Below, piece by piece: positions 11,401 to 22,692 of a DNA stretch of 64,000 nucleotides. The stretch comes from Apodospora peruviana (taxonomy: Eukaryota; Ascomycota; Sordariomycetes; Sordariales; Lasiosphaeriaceae): NCBI GenBank assembly GCA_033439685.1, contig JAUEDM010000003.1, positions 3,254,001 through 3,318,000 on the forward strand, in the 5' to 3' direction. The notes below the pieces were generated by a model. That model saw only the letters and a list, made by a program, of their open reading frames with translations. It was not told the origin of the DNA and did no database searches. A program made the translations under genes and the position numbers. The first letter of the stretch is position 1; each line of letters starts with the position of its first letter.

Positions 11401-14400
11401 TTGATGTTTGGTACCGAATATGAGGCTGACAACGTACTAATAAGCTTCCCACGTCAGCTGCTCGAGCCACAATCAGAGACCTGCTGTTTCACACCACCTA
11501 CTGAGGGTATGAGACATGACAGAGCTGGGGTCAGCTTGTGTGACTTCGTCATGACCTCCCGTCCCGTCCACTGACACTGTCGCAACTCGAAATATATCAT
11601 CCGTCAGAAAGTGTATTTTTGAGATATGGTCGGTTGGGTTGGCCGATGGTCCGATATCTTGGCGGAACAATAATAGATTTGCACCGGGATGCCTCCGACC
11701 AACAACGGGTCTATTTGGTCCGTATCACCTGTTCGACCGTTCAACCGGGTTGCCCAAGTTCGGACTCTCGGGGATAGAGAGGAAGACACGTGGGCGATGC
11801 TATGTTACGTGCCTATGCGTCGCTGACAAGCTGTACGTTTCAGATCAACTTGGAAACTAAAATCTTGCGAGATGGGGTCGGGACTCGGAGTCCTTGTGAA
11901 ACGAGACCCATTTTGTTATTGTTCGTCCCAACACGGGTGTTGATTGCAAACACAGGGATAGAGCCTCATGGCAGGGCATGAACGTCCCCAACTTGTGTTT
12001 TGAAAGAGTTACACCAACCTTCCCGGGTGGATTGCTTGAGCAAACTGAGATGGTGAGCCATTGTTGTCAACATGGCATGTGTCGCGCGGGCGACGAGATC
12101 GATCAATCTGGCGCCAGATCGGATGCAATCTTCGCTCTCACCATGTTGTCTGGACAGCTGACCTGATTTCTGATGTCGGATATAAAGCTTACCAGTCAAA
12201 CAATTTTCCTGAGACAGGAACCGCGTCCCAATGCCGCGTCTCTGCCAGGGAAAACCTGCCGTGCTTTCAGATCCGGATTCCCTGAACAAGATCGCCGAAA
12301 CAGAACGGCAATATGGATGACATCATGTTAGAAGAAAAGCTTTTTCAGGTAGATAGAAAAACAGGTGTGGCATGTTGAGGCTCTGCGCTTGGCGTGTATG
12401 CGCTCGTCGCGTCAACAAGAGCCTCTTCTTTTGTCGACCTGATTGATGTAAAGACGAGCGGTCCTTTCCCCACGGTGTGGGTGCCCACCTCCACCATATT
12501 TCAGATTTCGCGATCCAAGCACAGACCATCATGCTCATAACTGCAACGGCAACCCACTTGTCATTTCTGGCCTAGTGTTTCAGATCCAGATTGGACCATC
12601 TCCACTTGCAAGATTCCACACAGGCTTCGATGGGGTCCGTCCATCCAATCCACGAGGAATTTGCCGAGGAACAGTCTGGCTAGCTTCACACGCACTGTCT
12701 TGCCCAACAAATGAATCGAGAGTGAAGAACCAATGTGAGCTTCAGTGTTCCGTACCTTGGGATGCCTATTCCTCCCTCAGATAATTTTATCCACAGAGAT
12801 ACCTCCCTTAGGTATCTATTTTATTACTCCTAACCAACCGCTACACTTCCCGTCAAATCTCAAAACTCTGGCAGGGCTGGCATCAAGCCACATCGCACCT
12901 CTCCGTGGACTTCTTCGGGTATTATAATCTGGAGAAATCCACGGTCTCATCAAAGTGGATTGGTTGCGACTGGATATGATAACCTAAGGAAGGCCGTTTC
13001 TGTTAGAGAACTTGCCGGCCTAAAATACCCCCCAATGGATCAATGGCTGACCACAACCGTCAAGTATTCCCGAGGATCCGTGCTTTGCGGCTCTAAGCCT
13101 CTGACCGGGAGGCGTGAGACTTCATCAAACATGGTTATGCCATGCTTGTCCTAGCCGTGAGGTACAGCGCTCATCGCCAGAGCAATACAGACACGACTTC
13201 AAGGTGAGAAACTTGGGATGACATGTGGGAACTGGCGCAAATTCAATCCGTCATTTGATGTATCGGTGAATGATCGACCCGCAATTCACATCACACACCT
13301 GGCTGTGAACTGCTTTCATGATCGCTTTGGAGGCTTACAAGCTGAACTCTCAATTTCGTTGCGTTACTTCAAACAATATTCCTGGGTCCTGAAGTTCAAC
13401 TAACCAGGCCATGCTTAAACTCTGTCAATGAAAAGGCCCGTCATCTATGGCTGTCACACTGCGAGCCAAGAGCAAGGGACTATCAGTTCATAGCTCGGCT
13501 GCAATTCCGATTGAGCGGCTACGCTATCCATGATGTTTCTATATTCAATAGCGGCAATGAACAGTACCATCCCGGCGACAAAGAGGGCAATCACCATTGA
13601 CAACAGCTCTGCCGCCAACACACGTAGAGCTCCCCCCGGTCCCCTTAAGCGCTCAATAGAGGTGGGAGAACATACCCCCAAAGGAAGGTGGCTGTAATTA
13701 GTGGCCAACAGTAATTGTGTCGTAGCACAACGCTTTCTGAGGCACATACAGAAATCCGTCTACCGTGGTGTAGGAAGGCATATGTACTGTAAGATGTCTG
13801 CATGCAGGAAGGATGAATGCAGTCAGAGTCGGGGGAGGAAATGGTTATGTTCGGCGACCTACCGACGGGACCTCAGACCTGTCTGTGTCTATCTGTCAGC
13901 ACAGCTAACTCGCCCGTATATAATAAGGTAGGTATTGTCTCAGTCTAAAATCTCAATATCAGAGTTGTTAAAGACTCTTGAGAGGGTTGAGCGGTTGCCG
14001 CCCTTTGGGCATCCGTGATATTCGCACAGAAACTGAAGTGTCGAGAGTGCTCAAAGACTCTCAAGCGCACAAACGCCTTGCCATGCTGGCAGGGGACTCG
14101 GACATCCATTCTGGGTAAGACAGATTGCGGGCGATTGGAGCAATGATAATCAAACCGCTCGTCGCGGCCAATCAGCATTGCCGAACAAATTTGGCGTCGG
14201 TCGCACCCGCTATTTTTAGACCATACATTATTTGAGGCAAGCAGTCGCGGAGGGCGGCTAGCCGCCGGCGTTCTTCTTGTGAGCGGTGGAGAACAAGGAG
14301 GTCGCTCGCGCGCTGCTGCCATTGGCCCAGACCGTACCCCCGCGGCCCACTCCAGAGCCAACGCCCCTGCAAGCAGCCAAGAGCAACTGCAAGAACAACG

Positions 14401-15867
14401 GGACCACCTTCCTCCCAAGCCTCCCAACGAGGGCAACAAGTCTGGCCATTCTTTCGTTTCTCCTCCACTGCTCCAGGTGTCCAGAGCCAACCTGCCCGAA
14501 CCTCACATGCACCTGGGAGAACCAAAGAGCCCTGATGGAGAGTACAGTCTCTGTCCAATAGGCCCCCTGTCCCAATCTCAACCCTCCGTGCACTCGAGTG
14601 GCCAGCTTGCTGAAGGGCACTGAAGTACTTCGCTTCTGGTGCTCGAGTTGCTGGCGACTAACTGCCAGTGTTCCCTGTCAAGAGCAATTCAAGGCTAGCT
14701 TGCCGTCGGTTGGTACAATATCCGTACACACTTGCAGCCCGGTGCAGGTGTGCCTTCCGTCGTCTCTTCCTGACCGGGACCGTCTCTTTCTAATAATTCC
14801 TTTCAAGTTGCGCCTGCAGCCTGCTCTGTTCACTTCAGTTTCCATAGGTGCGGGTTGTCTTTAAGGTGAACTGTCCTGGCGCTGTCGGCCTGTCGCCCCC
14901 TCTCCCAGCGCCTCCGCCCGCTGCCTCCGCCCATTCACCCCTGCCCCGTCCCCGTCCCTCAGTTTGCACAATCCTTGCTCCCACACACTGGAGAGTCCAG
15001 GAGACACGGGTAGCCTGAACCCAGCCGATTCTCGCCAGCGCCTTCCATTTCTCCTTTCCCTCATCCTCCTTTCTTCCCAATTCCTCCCACAACGACGAAA
15101 TCGGCTTGCGACTGAAGCGCAAATATCGGACGGTATTCTCATCCTATCCACCGCCCGCTCCGATCAGAAACCAGAGGCCCCTTCTCGTCGCCCGTCTGCT
15201 TCAATCTTCAGTGCCTCGAGTCCTTTTCCTCCTTGTTATACCGCCGACCTCCTAGACGATGTGTTGACACCCAGACCCCTTGGTCACCGCCACAACACCT
15301 GATCGTCTGTTCTGCATCAACAACCCGCTGTGCCCCAGCTTACCCGCGCACCAATTCCGTCCACAGCCCCTCCCACCTCGACCTCGAGGAGGAACCGCCC
15401 TACTTTCGACACCAACTCAACTAGTTCGAACCCTCCCATACCTCTTGCCTCCAGTTCTCACAAAACTCGGGTTCAGTCTGGAGTTCTCGTCCTTACGTGC
15501 TCCACACATTCATGGCACAGGCCTGATCGCAGGCTTTTTGTGGGATAACGCCCTTTTCTCGACGACTCGAGGGCGTGGGGAAGGATTCAGCAGTGCTGTC
15601 CCGCTTGGATTCGATATTCAGTTCGACACTTGTCGACGCGATTCACTCCTTAGAAATCGTCTTATTTTGCTTTGTTGTCCCTCTCAAGTGGGGCCCCTTT
15701 TCCGACTCTGACCCAAGGCGACCTGGGTTTAGAAGACTCGGCGACCGCCTGGCCATTCTGCGACACTCGAGTGTGGCTGCGACTCGATTGAGGCAATACG
15801 AGGCCAATTCGGCCGTGCTTGATAAAGACAGGAACCGGAACTGGGTATCTTTGCAGTGGCATCGACT
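8424..15867. other. 7.4 kb gene-free stretch between divergent genes
   Basis: Only short, overlapping, unconserved open frames on both strands; none looks like a known protein. The DNA is not A+T-rich and shows no transposon ends that I can see. There is a T-rich run at 10608..10660. From about 14.87 to 15.48 kb the plus strand is strongly pyrimidine-rich (many TCCTCC and CCTTTC blocks), typical of the core promoter and leader of a fungal gene, so transcription of the phosphatase gene probably starts in this part. The last bases before its ATG (TTTGCAG at 15850..15856) look like a 3' splice site, which suggests a leader intron. The rest may be promoter or noncoding RNA. Confidence 0.55.
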
Positions 15868-18468
15868 ATGCCTTCGGCTACAGCGCGACGCATGTATGAG
15901 GACCAGATACCCTCATTTATGACTGTGTTCGACTTGGAAAACGAAGTTATGGATCAGCAAAGTCTCGTTACAGTTGTCGACCCAAAGTTGATGATGGGTA
16001 TGGGGCCCGCGAAAGGACTAGGAGATTCACAACCAGAACTGCGCCCCGGCGCCTTGCCGTCCGACTCTACTCACAAGCATAACGACAGCACGTCGACACA
16101 AACAACCGAGTCGGCGGAGTCCTCCCCGACCACCACTCTTTCCTGTACAGATTCTTCAGACCTCTCCGATCCCTCCCCGTCCTCTTCCCCAGACTCTCCG
16201 GTGAATCTGCTTCCGCTTCAAACTTTTGCGCCGAGTGCTTTCACAGGCCTGTCCGGAATGGCTAGCCTCAGCCTGTCCGGTCCAAACCTGGAACGCCCCA
16301 TGACATCGCCTGCACCAAGGCGCCCCAAAAACATGAAGGGCCTTTCTATCACGCCGCCCTTTAGCTCCCTTTCTTCATCGTTAGTATCAGAGCCATCTTC
16401 GCCCTCGTTCATCAAGCCTGCGCTTCCAGCTCCGAGACGAAAACCAAGCCAGCTCAGCCTCAGGACTGGCACGTCAGACTTGTTAAATCGTTCGACACTA
16501 GAGGTTCCGAGCTCACCTTCAGTGCCAATTCTTCAGCGTCGCGCCTTGAAGCATTCGACATCATCGCCTCACATGCTATCTGGGCTAAAGTCTGCTACAT
16601 TTGGTCCTGTTGGCGGAATGACAATACCAACCGTTCTGGAGCGAAATGAAAATGGACTTTCCGAGTTCTTACGGCCGTCGCGACCCACGGCACCTGCCGC
16701 ACTGAATTCGACTATCGTGGAAGAAGACTCGCCAATAAGATCGCAAGTTGCGAGCCGCGCGCAGTTTGATTTCGAGGACTACCACGAAGTAGAAAACAAC
16801 GAAGACCAGAAAACGCCAGGATACCCCGATGGACCGATATGCATCTATGATCCCAACGTGTTCCTTTATCTGGAGCCGACCGCAGAAGAGGCTTCACGTT
16901 TCGATCTGGTTATCAACGTTGCTCGCGAAGTTTCAAACCCTTTCGAGATTCTTGCAAAGTGCTCACCTTCGCCGAAGCAGAAAGCTGCCGATGATTCACC
17001 AATTCCGGACACGGCCATTACCACCGCCAGTTTTGCCACGGCTTTTGAATACATGCCGGAGGATCAGGCGGCCGATACACCGACAACACCCAAGGCCTAC
17101 TCTTTTAATGAGCCAGAGTATATCCATATGCTTTGGGACCACAACACCGACATTAGCCCTGACCTGATGAAGCTCTGTGAGACAATTGAGAACAAGACCA
17201 AGGAGGGGAAGAAGGTACTCGTTCACTGCCAGCAAGGTGCCAGCAGATCAGCAAGTCTGATCATTGCATACGGGATGTACCAGAACCCGTCGCTGAGCGT
17301 CAACGACGCATACCACGCAGCTCAAGCGAGGAGCAGATGGATCAGCCCCAACATGAGACTGATGTACTGCTTGCAAGATTTTCAAAAGGAGGTTTCAAAG
17401 AAAAAGCTACCAAATTCAGGTTTCAAGCCGCGCCCTGGAAGAAGTCCGACAAAGCATAGAATGACTTTGTCAGCAGACAACATTAGTCTTTCGCCTAAGG
17501 AGCCACTGACTGCACCTTTGCCAACCGAGGACTCAAGTGCCAGGAGCCCAACTCCTGAGAGGAGTCCGATTCGAGCCAGAGGGAACTCAACGCCCAACCG
17601 AGGGGACCCGATTTCGCCGGGACCATCCTCCGCGCCCTCCAGTTTCTCGTGGACCGAAAAGGAAGACGAAGGCGACGTAGGAAAATTTCCCCGGTTTAAT
17701 GTCCCATCCCTGGCTAATAAGCCTTTGCACCCCGACTCGGGATTTGCGTCCCTAAGTTCACTTTCGAGGCCACCGCCATCTCCTGGCCTTATTCCACCTT
17801 CTCTCGATCTACCGCCGATGTCGCCTGGGTTTGCACCCGTTATGACATTCGCAAAACCTCCTCCTTCTCCTGGATTTGGCGCCCATCGTTTTGGCGGCTC
17901 CCCATCACCAGGAGGTTTTGGCTTTGTACCGATGACGCTGGGTTTACCATCGAGACAGGTTGAAAACAGGGAGCCAGAGGAACGGAATTTACCAACGTTG
18001 AACTTTGGGAGCCCACCGATGAAGTCAGAGAGCCATGAGATGGTCCCGAATCGGACCAGATTTGCGCCCTTGAATCTAGGGGCACCACCAAGGATGAAGG
18101 CAAGCCAGGATGTACTGGTGCCCTTGAATTTGGGGGCACCACTGAAGAAGTCAGAGAACCGAGAGGTGGTTCCAGAACGACACGTCGCGATTGCGATGCG
18201 GGCGTTCCCAGAGGACGCGGCACTAATGTCCCCGCGCGCGGAAACCATGACGAAAAATCCTCTTCATGACCCGTTTGCGGGTCTTACAGGCATGCAGTTC
18301 GTCGAGGTGCCACCAACCCCGAAAGAAGGACTGTTCTCGCCTCGTGAGAGCATGTTTCCCCGGGACCCGTTTTACCCCTTTGGCCGGCCATTGCAAAACG
18401 AAGATCCACGCAGCCCCCCTACAACTAAAGAGACACCGATTGTACGATCTATCGACGAATTGATATAG
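15868..18468 (+). CDS. msg5: Dual-specificity MAP-kinase phosphatase, Msg5/Cpp1 type
   Basis: Single exon, 866 residues. The start is ATG 15868 in the context tcgactATGCC; an in-frame ATG 24 bases later is possible. The catalytic domain lies at about residues 310-510. The signature loop is HCQQGASRSA with Cys454 as nucleophile and Arg460, and the general acid is Asp424 in LWDHNTD. The block GPICIYDPNVFLYLEP before it is typical of the fungal Msg5/Cpp1 group, which removes phosphate from Thr and Tyr of MAP kinases and dampens pheromone, filamentation and wall-integrity signalling. The N-terminal 300 residues (Ser/Pro-rich) probably hold the kinase-docking site. The tail is Pro-rich, with three spaced copies of a PLNLGAPP-like unit followed by Lys/Ser. 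A very long upstream region suggests complex regulation. The family is clear; the MAP kinase partner is not. Confidence 0.92.
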   Translation: MPSATARRMYEDQIPSFMTVFDLENEVMDQQSLVTVVDPKLMMGMGPAKGLGDSQPELRPGALPSDSTHKHNDSTSTQTTESAESSPTTTLSCTDSSDLSDPSPSSSPDSPVNLLPLQTFAPSAFTGLSGMASLSLSGPNLERPMTSPAPRRPKNMKGLSITPPFSSLSSSLVSEPSSPSFIKPALPAPRRKPSQLSLRTGTSDLLNRSTLEVPSSPSVPILQRRALKHSTSSPHMLSGLKSATFGPVGGMTIPTVLERNENGLSEFLRPSRPTAPAALNSTIVEEDSPIRSQVASRAQFDFEDYHEVENNEDQKTPGYPDGPICIYDPNVFLYLEPTAEEASRFDLVINVAREVSNPFEILAKCSPSPKQKAADDSPIPDTAITTASFATAFEYMPEDQAADTPTTPKAYSFNEPEYIHMLWDHNTDISPDLMKLCETIENKTKEGKKVLVHCQQGASRSASLIIAYGMYQNPSLSVNDAYHAAQARSRWISPNMRLMYCLQDFQKEVSKKKLPNSGFKPRPGRSPTKHRMTLSADNISLSPKEPLTAPLPTEDSSARSPTPERSPIRARGNSTPNRGDPISPGPSSAPSSFSWTEKEDEGDVGKFPRFNVPSLANKPLHPDSGFASLSSLSRPPPSPGLIPPSLDLPPMSPGFAPVMTFAKPPPSPGFGAHRFGGSPSPGGFGFVPMTLGLPSRQVENREPEERNLPTLNFGSPPMKSESHEMVPNRTRFAPLNLGAPPRMKASQDVLVPLNLGAPLKKSENREVVPERHVAIAMRAFPEDAALMSPRAETMTKNPLHDPFAGLTGMQFVEVPPTPKEGLFSPRESMFPRDPFYPFGRPLQNEDPRSPPTTKETPIVRSIDELI
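17983..18168 (+). repeat. Three imperfect repeats in the phosphatase tail
   Basis: The translated units read PTLNFGSPPMKSE, APLNLGAPPRMKAS and VPLNLGAPLKKSE, spaced about 23-25 residues apart. The DNA is also partly conserved (cttgaatytrggrgcaccac), so this looks like recent tandem duplication. Confidence 0.8.
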
Positions 18469-19650
18469 CGAGCGCATGTCGGGAAGCATCTTTGGATTCA
18501 TATAATTGCTTGCATATATAACCAGGCAATGCATTCAAACGGCGTTTGATTTGCCTCGCGACGGGAGTATGAGGATGCGAAGCAATCGTCATATCTTACC
18601 ATCTATCCTTGCCACAAACGACGCAACTTATTCAACAATTTCCTTGATTCGAGAAAACCAACCACAAATGTGGATTCGTCACTTGCCGATGACTGATATC
18701 ACAAAAATACCGACACGATATGACATATAATTTCCTTTGTTACTTTCTCGCTTTGTCTTTTAGTTCTTGAGCGGCTGGCACAGCGAGCGGCGAACCGGAA
18801 ATCTTAAGGGGATGGTTTGGAGCACGATATTATTTAGTGTCATGTGTTGCAAGAAAAAACCCTTCAACTTCTGTCTTTCCTTTACCTGAAACGAAATGTG
18901 TAATCTAGAGGAATGGAAGTTGGAAAGGGGGAGGCAAAACGGCGCGTTCGGACACGGGTCATGATTGAACGGGGTGTATTGCGATAGGGGAGGCTTTTGG
19001 ATGGGAGGCTTTGCTTTTTCCTTGGAAATATTGGACAGAGAGAGTTAGTTTCGGGTATATTATATACTATACATACATTTATGCATATTATATATTTGAT
19101 TTTTGTGTACGCCTTTTGGTTACAGTGATTTGGTGATACTAGTGCTCCTCACATCTTTCTCCAGAAATGCTTTGTTTATTGGTACAACGTATGGTAGGTT
19201 CTCTTTCTTCCCTACTACATATTCCTCAGCCGAGACTGGACCTAGCCGTCTGTGATTTTGGTCGTCTTTCGTGATCTAGTCTAGAGTCTTATTATTCATC
19301 TCACCAATGGCATTCAGCTGCATTCGGATAGGGGTCTGTGTCTGAGTAGAATGAATATCGCTTATGCGTCAGACACGACAGTATATTCTTATTCAGACGA
19401 GGCATTAGAACGTAATCATACCGAGATTCTTAAATCCCGTCAGAGGTGTGGATGGTTTGTACTATAGGGTACCCACTTTCGAGCCGTTGTTAAAAAACGG
19501 CGACAGGCCGACAAAAACACTGCGGATTTCCCTTATTTCTGTAAATATATACCAACGCTTTTCTATACAGGCGCAATATGTATCTAGACTTTTCACACAC
19601 ATACACAAACACACAGCTGTATTCTACGTCAATATCGGTTGTTACCGCAT
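18469..19650. other. Intergenic between convergent msg5-like and hut1 genes
   Basis: No gene seen. The segment 19050..19105 is A+T-rich (TATATTATATAC-type). TCAT tetramers occur at 18498, 18589, 18840 and 18959. Both genes end here, so it contains two 3' UTRs; an mRNA 3' UTR of several hundred bases is possible. Confidence 0.5.
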
Positions 19651-21047
19651 TTACTGAGCCTTCATTGCTTTCTGCTTCTTGGCGGCCTCCTTGGCGAGCT
19701 TCTCCCGCCTGGCGATGCCCCCCTCGATACCGATACCACCGAAGACCAGACCGACGCCGAGCCACTGCATGTTGGACAGGCGGTGGCCAAAGGCGACCAC
19801 GCTGAGGATCATGGTGAACATCTTGCGCGTGACGGTTACGGTCACGAGCAGGACGGAAGAGAAAGTCGATAGCGTGTGGACTAAATTACTTGTCAGTTTA
19901 CTTAACCGAAACAAAATCAGAAAAGGATGGAAAGACAGAAACTCACAAATAAAAACCTGCCCAACACATCCGCAAAGCGCAAACCCCAACACATCCCTCC
20001 AAACCTGGGGATGCCTCCCCAAAAACGCCAGCGCGGAAGCCAACTCGCCCGCGCCCCCGGTGGCATCCATATTGAACCACACCCCCAACGGGGTATTCAC
20101 CAGCCACGGGCTCAGCAACAGGTAGCCCCCCGTGATAACCGAGCTCAGCAAATTATTCGCCATCATCATCTGCGGGCCCGTGTACGGTTGGAACGTGGTA
20201 AAAATGTAATCCTGCGTGCTGTTGGTCAATCCGTCAAACAGCAAATTGATCCCCAGCAGCAGCAGACCCCACGCCGTCTGGCCGCTGTGCGTGCTCTGCT
20301 TATGCTTCTTGCTCCCCGAGTGCAGCGTGAAGACGGCAACGCCGCAGGTCACGGCCGCCACCACCAAGTACTTGTACAGTGGGTACCGCTTGCGGAAGAC
20401 GGTGATATGAAGAAACATGACCGGCAGGAGCTTGCAGCTTTTCGCGAGGATGAAAGTGATGTAGTCGATGTGAGCCAAGGCGGCGTAACCGAACGGTGCG
20501 GCCAGGGCGTTGGTAAACGCGACTAGGAGTAACGGTGGCAGGATCTTGGTGTTGGGGATCATCGACGGTACCGGCTGGCCCTTGGGCGTGCTGGCGAGCG
20601 TGAAGAGCTTGCCCCCTGCTGCCGCGAAAAGAGATTGGATTGTCAGGAGGAAAACGGAGAACCTGAATCGTTCACCCGAGGCGCCGTAGGATGTGGTTGT
20701 GAGCTTTTCTTGAAGGTAGGCCCATGTGAGGCTATAGACGAAACAACGCGCATACCGTTAGATAAACATGCGCTCGCTGTCAATTGTGAAAGATGGGGTT
20801 GTTCGTACAAAGACGCATAGATGCCAGCAACATCTATAAACAACGTAACCAGGCCGGCTTCTTTCGTGGGCGGCGCCGCTGCCTTGCTAACGGCGCCAGC
20901 AGCAGCACCAGCCGGCGCCCTGCCGTTGACCTTCTCGTCGTCTGCCATACTTGCCTTGCTGCTTGCCTGCGGTATCCGGTCGTATTTGCTTGTGTACTCG
21001 GAGGAGGATTCGCGCCGGATCGGCGTCGCTTGTTTCGAGCGAGCCAT
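19651..21047 (-). CDS. hut1: ER UDP-galactose/nucleotide-sugar transporter Hut1
   Basis: Exons 21047..20809, 20731..19947 and 19880..19651; 417 residues. Introns of 77 and 66 bp restore ASFLTWAYLQEKLTTTSYG and GQVFIFHTLSTFSS, both characteristic of the Hut1/SLC35B1 family. About 60 hydrophilic residues precede the first membrane helix (LVTLFIDVAGIYASF). Eight to ten further hydrophobic segments follow, with GLTNSTQDYIF and VTVTRKMFTMILSVV as family landmarks. The C-terminus is Lys-rich (AAKKQKAMKAQ), in keeping with retention in the ER. Hut1 proteins exchange nucleotide sugars or nucleotides across the ER membrane and support protein folding and glycosylation. Substrate specificity cannot be read here. 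It is transcribed toward the phosphatase gene. Confidence 0.95.
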
Positions 21048-22692
21048 GGACGTACGTGGACGAAGCTCGTTGTTGTCGTTGTGGTTATTCGTGGTCGTCG
21101 GGGATGTTTGGCGCGTTGGGGATGGACACTTAAATCGACATATCACCAGGAAAAGGGAACCACTTCCACTTCGGATCAAACCCCGACCTTTAAATATATT
21201 AACAAAGTGAATGGACGGCCACTCGCTCAATCGCGTGTGTGCCAGAACGAGAGTGCAGTGCTAACGATAAGCTGTTTCTGGTGTTGACAATAGTCGAGGA
21301 GTACGGTTATATCGGCGGTCAATGGGCTGAAGTGTCCTCTCCGGCCCCAGTGGTGTGCTCCAGCTGTCATCATCAAACGGGGGCCCATGGGTATCGGACA
21401 GGGTGGCTTTTCGGAGCCGCAGCCACCAGACATGCAACCAACCGCACGCTAAACTAACCTTATTCGGTGGGCAGCAGCCCCTAATGACCAGGCTGGCGCG
21501 GCCGGCTTCCGTCCCCTTACATAATATGCGGGGAGGTTCTCCAACACATGCACCTGTGTGGCACAACTTCCATCCTCCTCAACTTCAGACGGGTGAGACA
21601 GGCAACTCCTACTTATACACGACGCGACACCTGACACAAAAAGCTACAGAATATCACCCGGGGAAAACACGTTTGCTTGTGGGACACATAATCGAACGCA
21701 ATTCAAAATTATTCTAGCACTGTCCGTCGACACTCCAAAATCACAGGTATAGATAGACCTTTGCTAGAAATAAGGGGACAAGACTCGAACCGTCACAGAA
21801 ATTCCCATATTCATCGTATTCTTCATGATGCTCGTATATTCGCTGCTCCTGTCTACACATTAGATGCCCTGCCTAGACATCTCTCCAAACATCTGCTGAT
21901 GGTTCGACGAGTCGTGACGGAGGTAGAAGCGTTGGGAGCTAGTGATGGATGAGACTGTCGAGACTCCCGCTGTGTGCGTCGGTCCCGGCTAAGAAGAGAG
22001 GAAAAGGTGATAGTCAACGCTCGCGTCGGTTGTGTCGGATTCCAGAAAAAGTCCAAGCGTCGTCGTGAAGAGCGGGATAGAATATAGTATAGTTGAGATG
22101 GAATGGTTGAGATAGAAAGGTTGATCTGGAATGGATGGTGAGAGAGGTGAGTGGTGAGCTAAGTAAGGGAATTGACATAGAGAAGGATGGGCAAATTTGG
22201 GTCAAGAACAGGACAAGGAGTAGATGGGGGTGATGCTGGGCCTGAGACACAAGCAGATGCCGGATTCAACACCACGTCGTATGTCAACAGGTAGCACGCG
22301 CAACCACAACAACCATCCGGCCCAACCCCAAACGTGCCACCAGCCCCGTGATCGTGCTTGTAATGTTGGATGAAATAGCCGGCCAGTCGCCGAATAAAGT
22401 GGGTAAGGTAAGGGAGTGAAAGCCAGTTCGAAAAAAAGAAGCCCAACGAAATGCTTTTGGTACGGAAGTGTCGTCACATCGTTTCCCGCCATCAAATACT
22501 AAAGCCTCGCGGCAGTCAGATCTGGAAATGATCCGTAACGAGGGGTGCCATCCGAACCCAACCAGAAAGAGAAAACCAACGAACATGGCTAGGCAGTCGG
22601 AAAGTCATCCCACTCTAGTAACTCCATTGGTTACAAGATACACACTTCTTTTATTACAGTCTGGATTCCAGCTGCTGGTCCACGTCGGCGCT
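21048..22692. other. Intergenic: hut1 5' flank and 3' flank of the KH gene
   Basis: No gene or RNA that I can support. A purine-rich stretch on the plus strand (22080..22210, GAGATGGAATGG-like) is the only compositional feature. It holds the hut1 promoter and the 3' UTR of the KH-domain gene, both on the minus strand. Confidence 0.5.

Noticed and set aside
14258..14623. Overlapping frames of 90-120 codons on both strands
   Set aside because: Several frames are open at once in the same place, with low-complexity translations and no family match; probably part of the phosphatase upstream region.
21770..21800. Possible minus-strand tRNA T arm (GGTTCGAGTC)
   Set aside because: The flanking bases do not form a T stem or acceptor stem, and no D or anticodon arm can be drawn.
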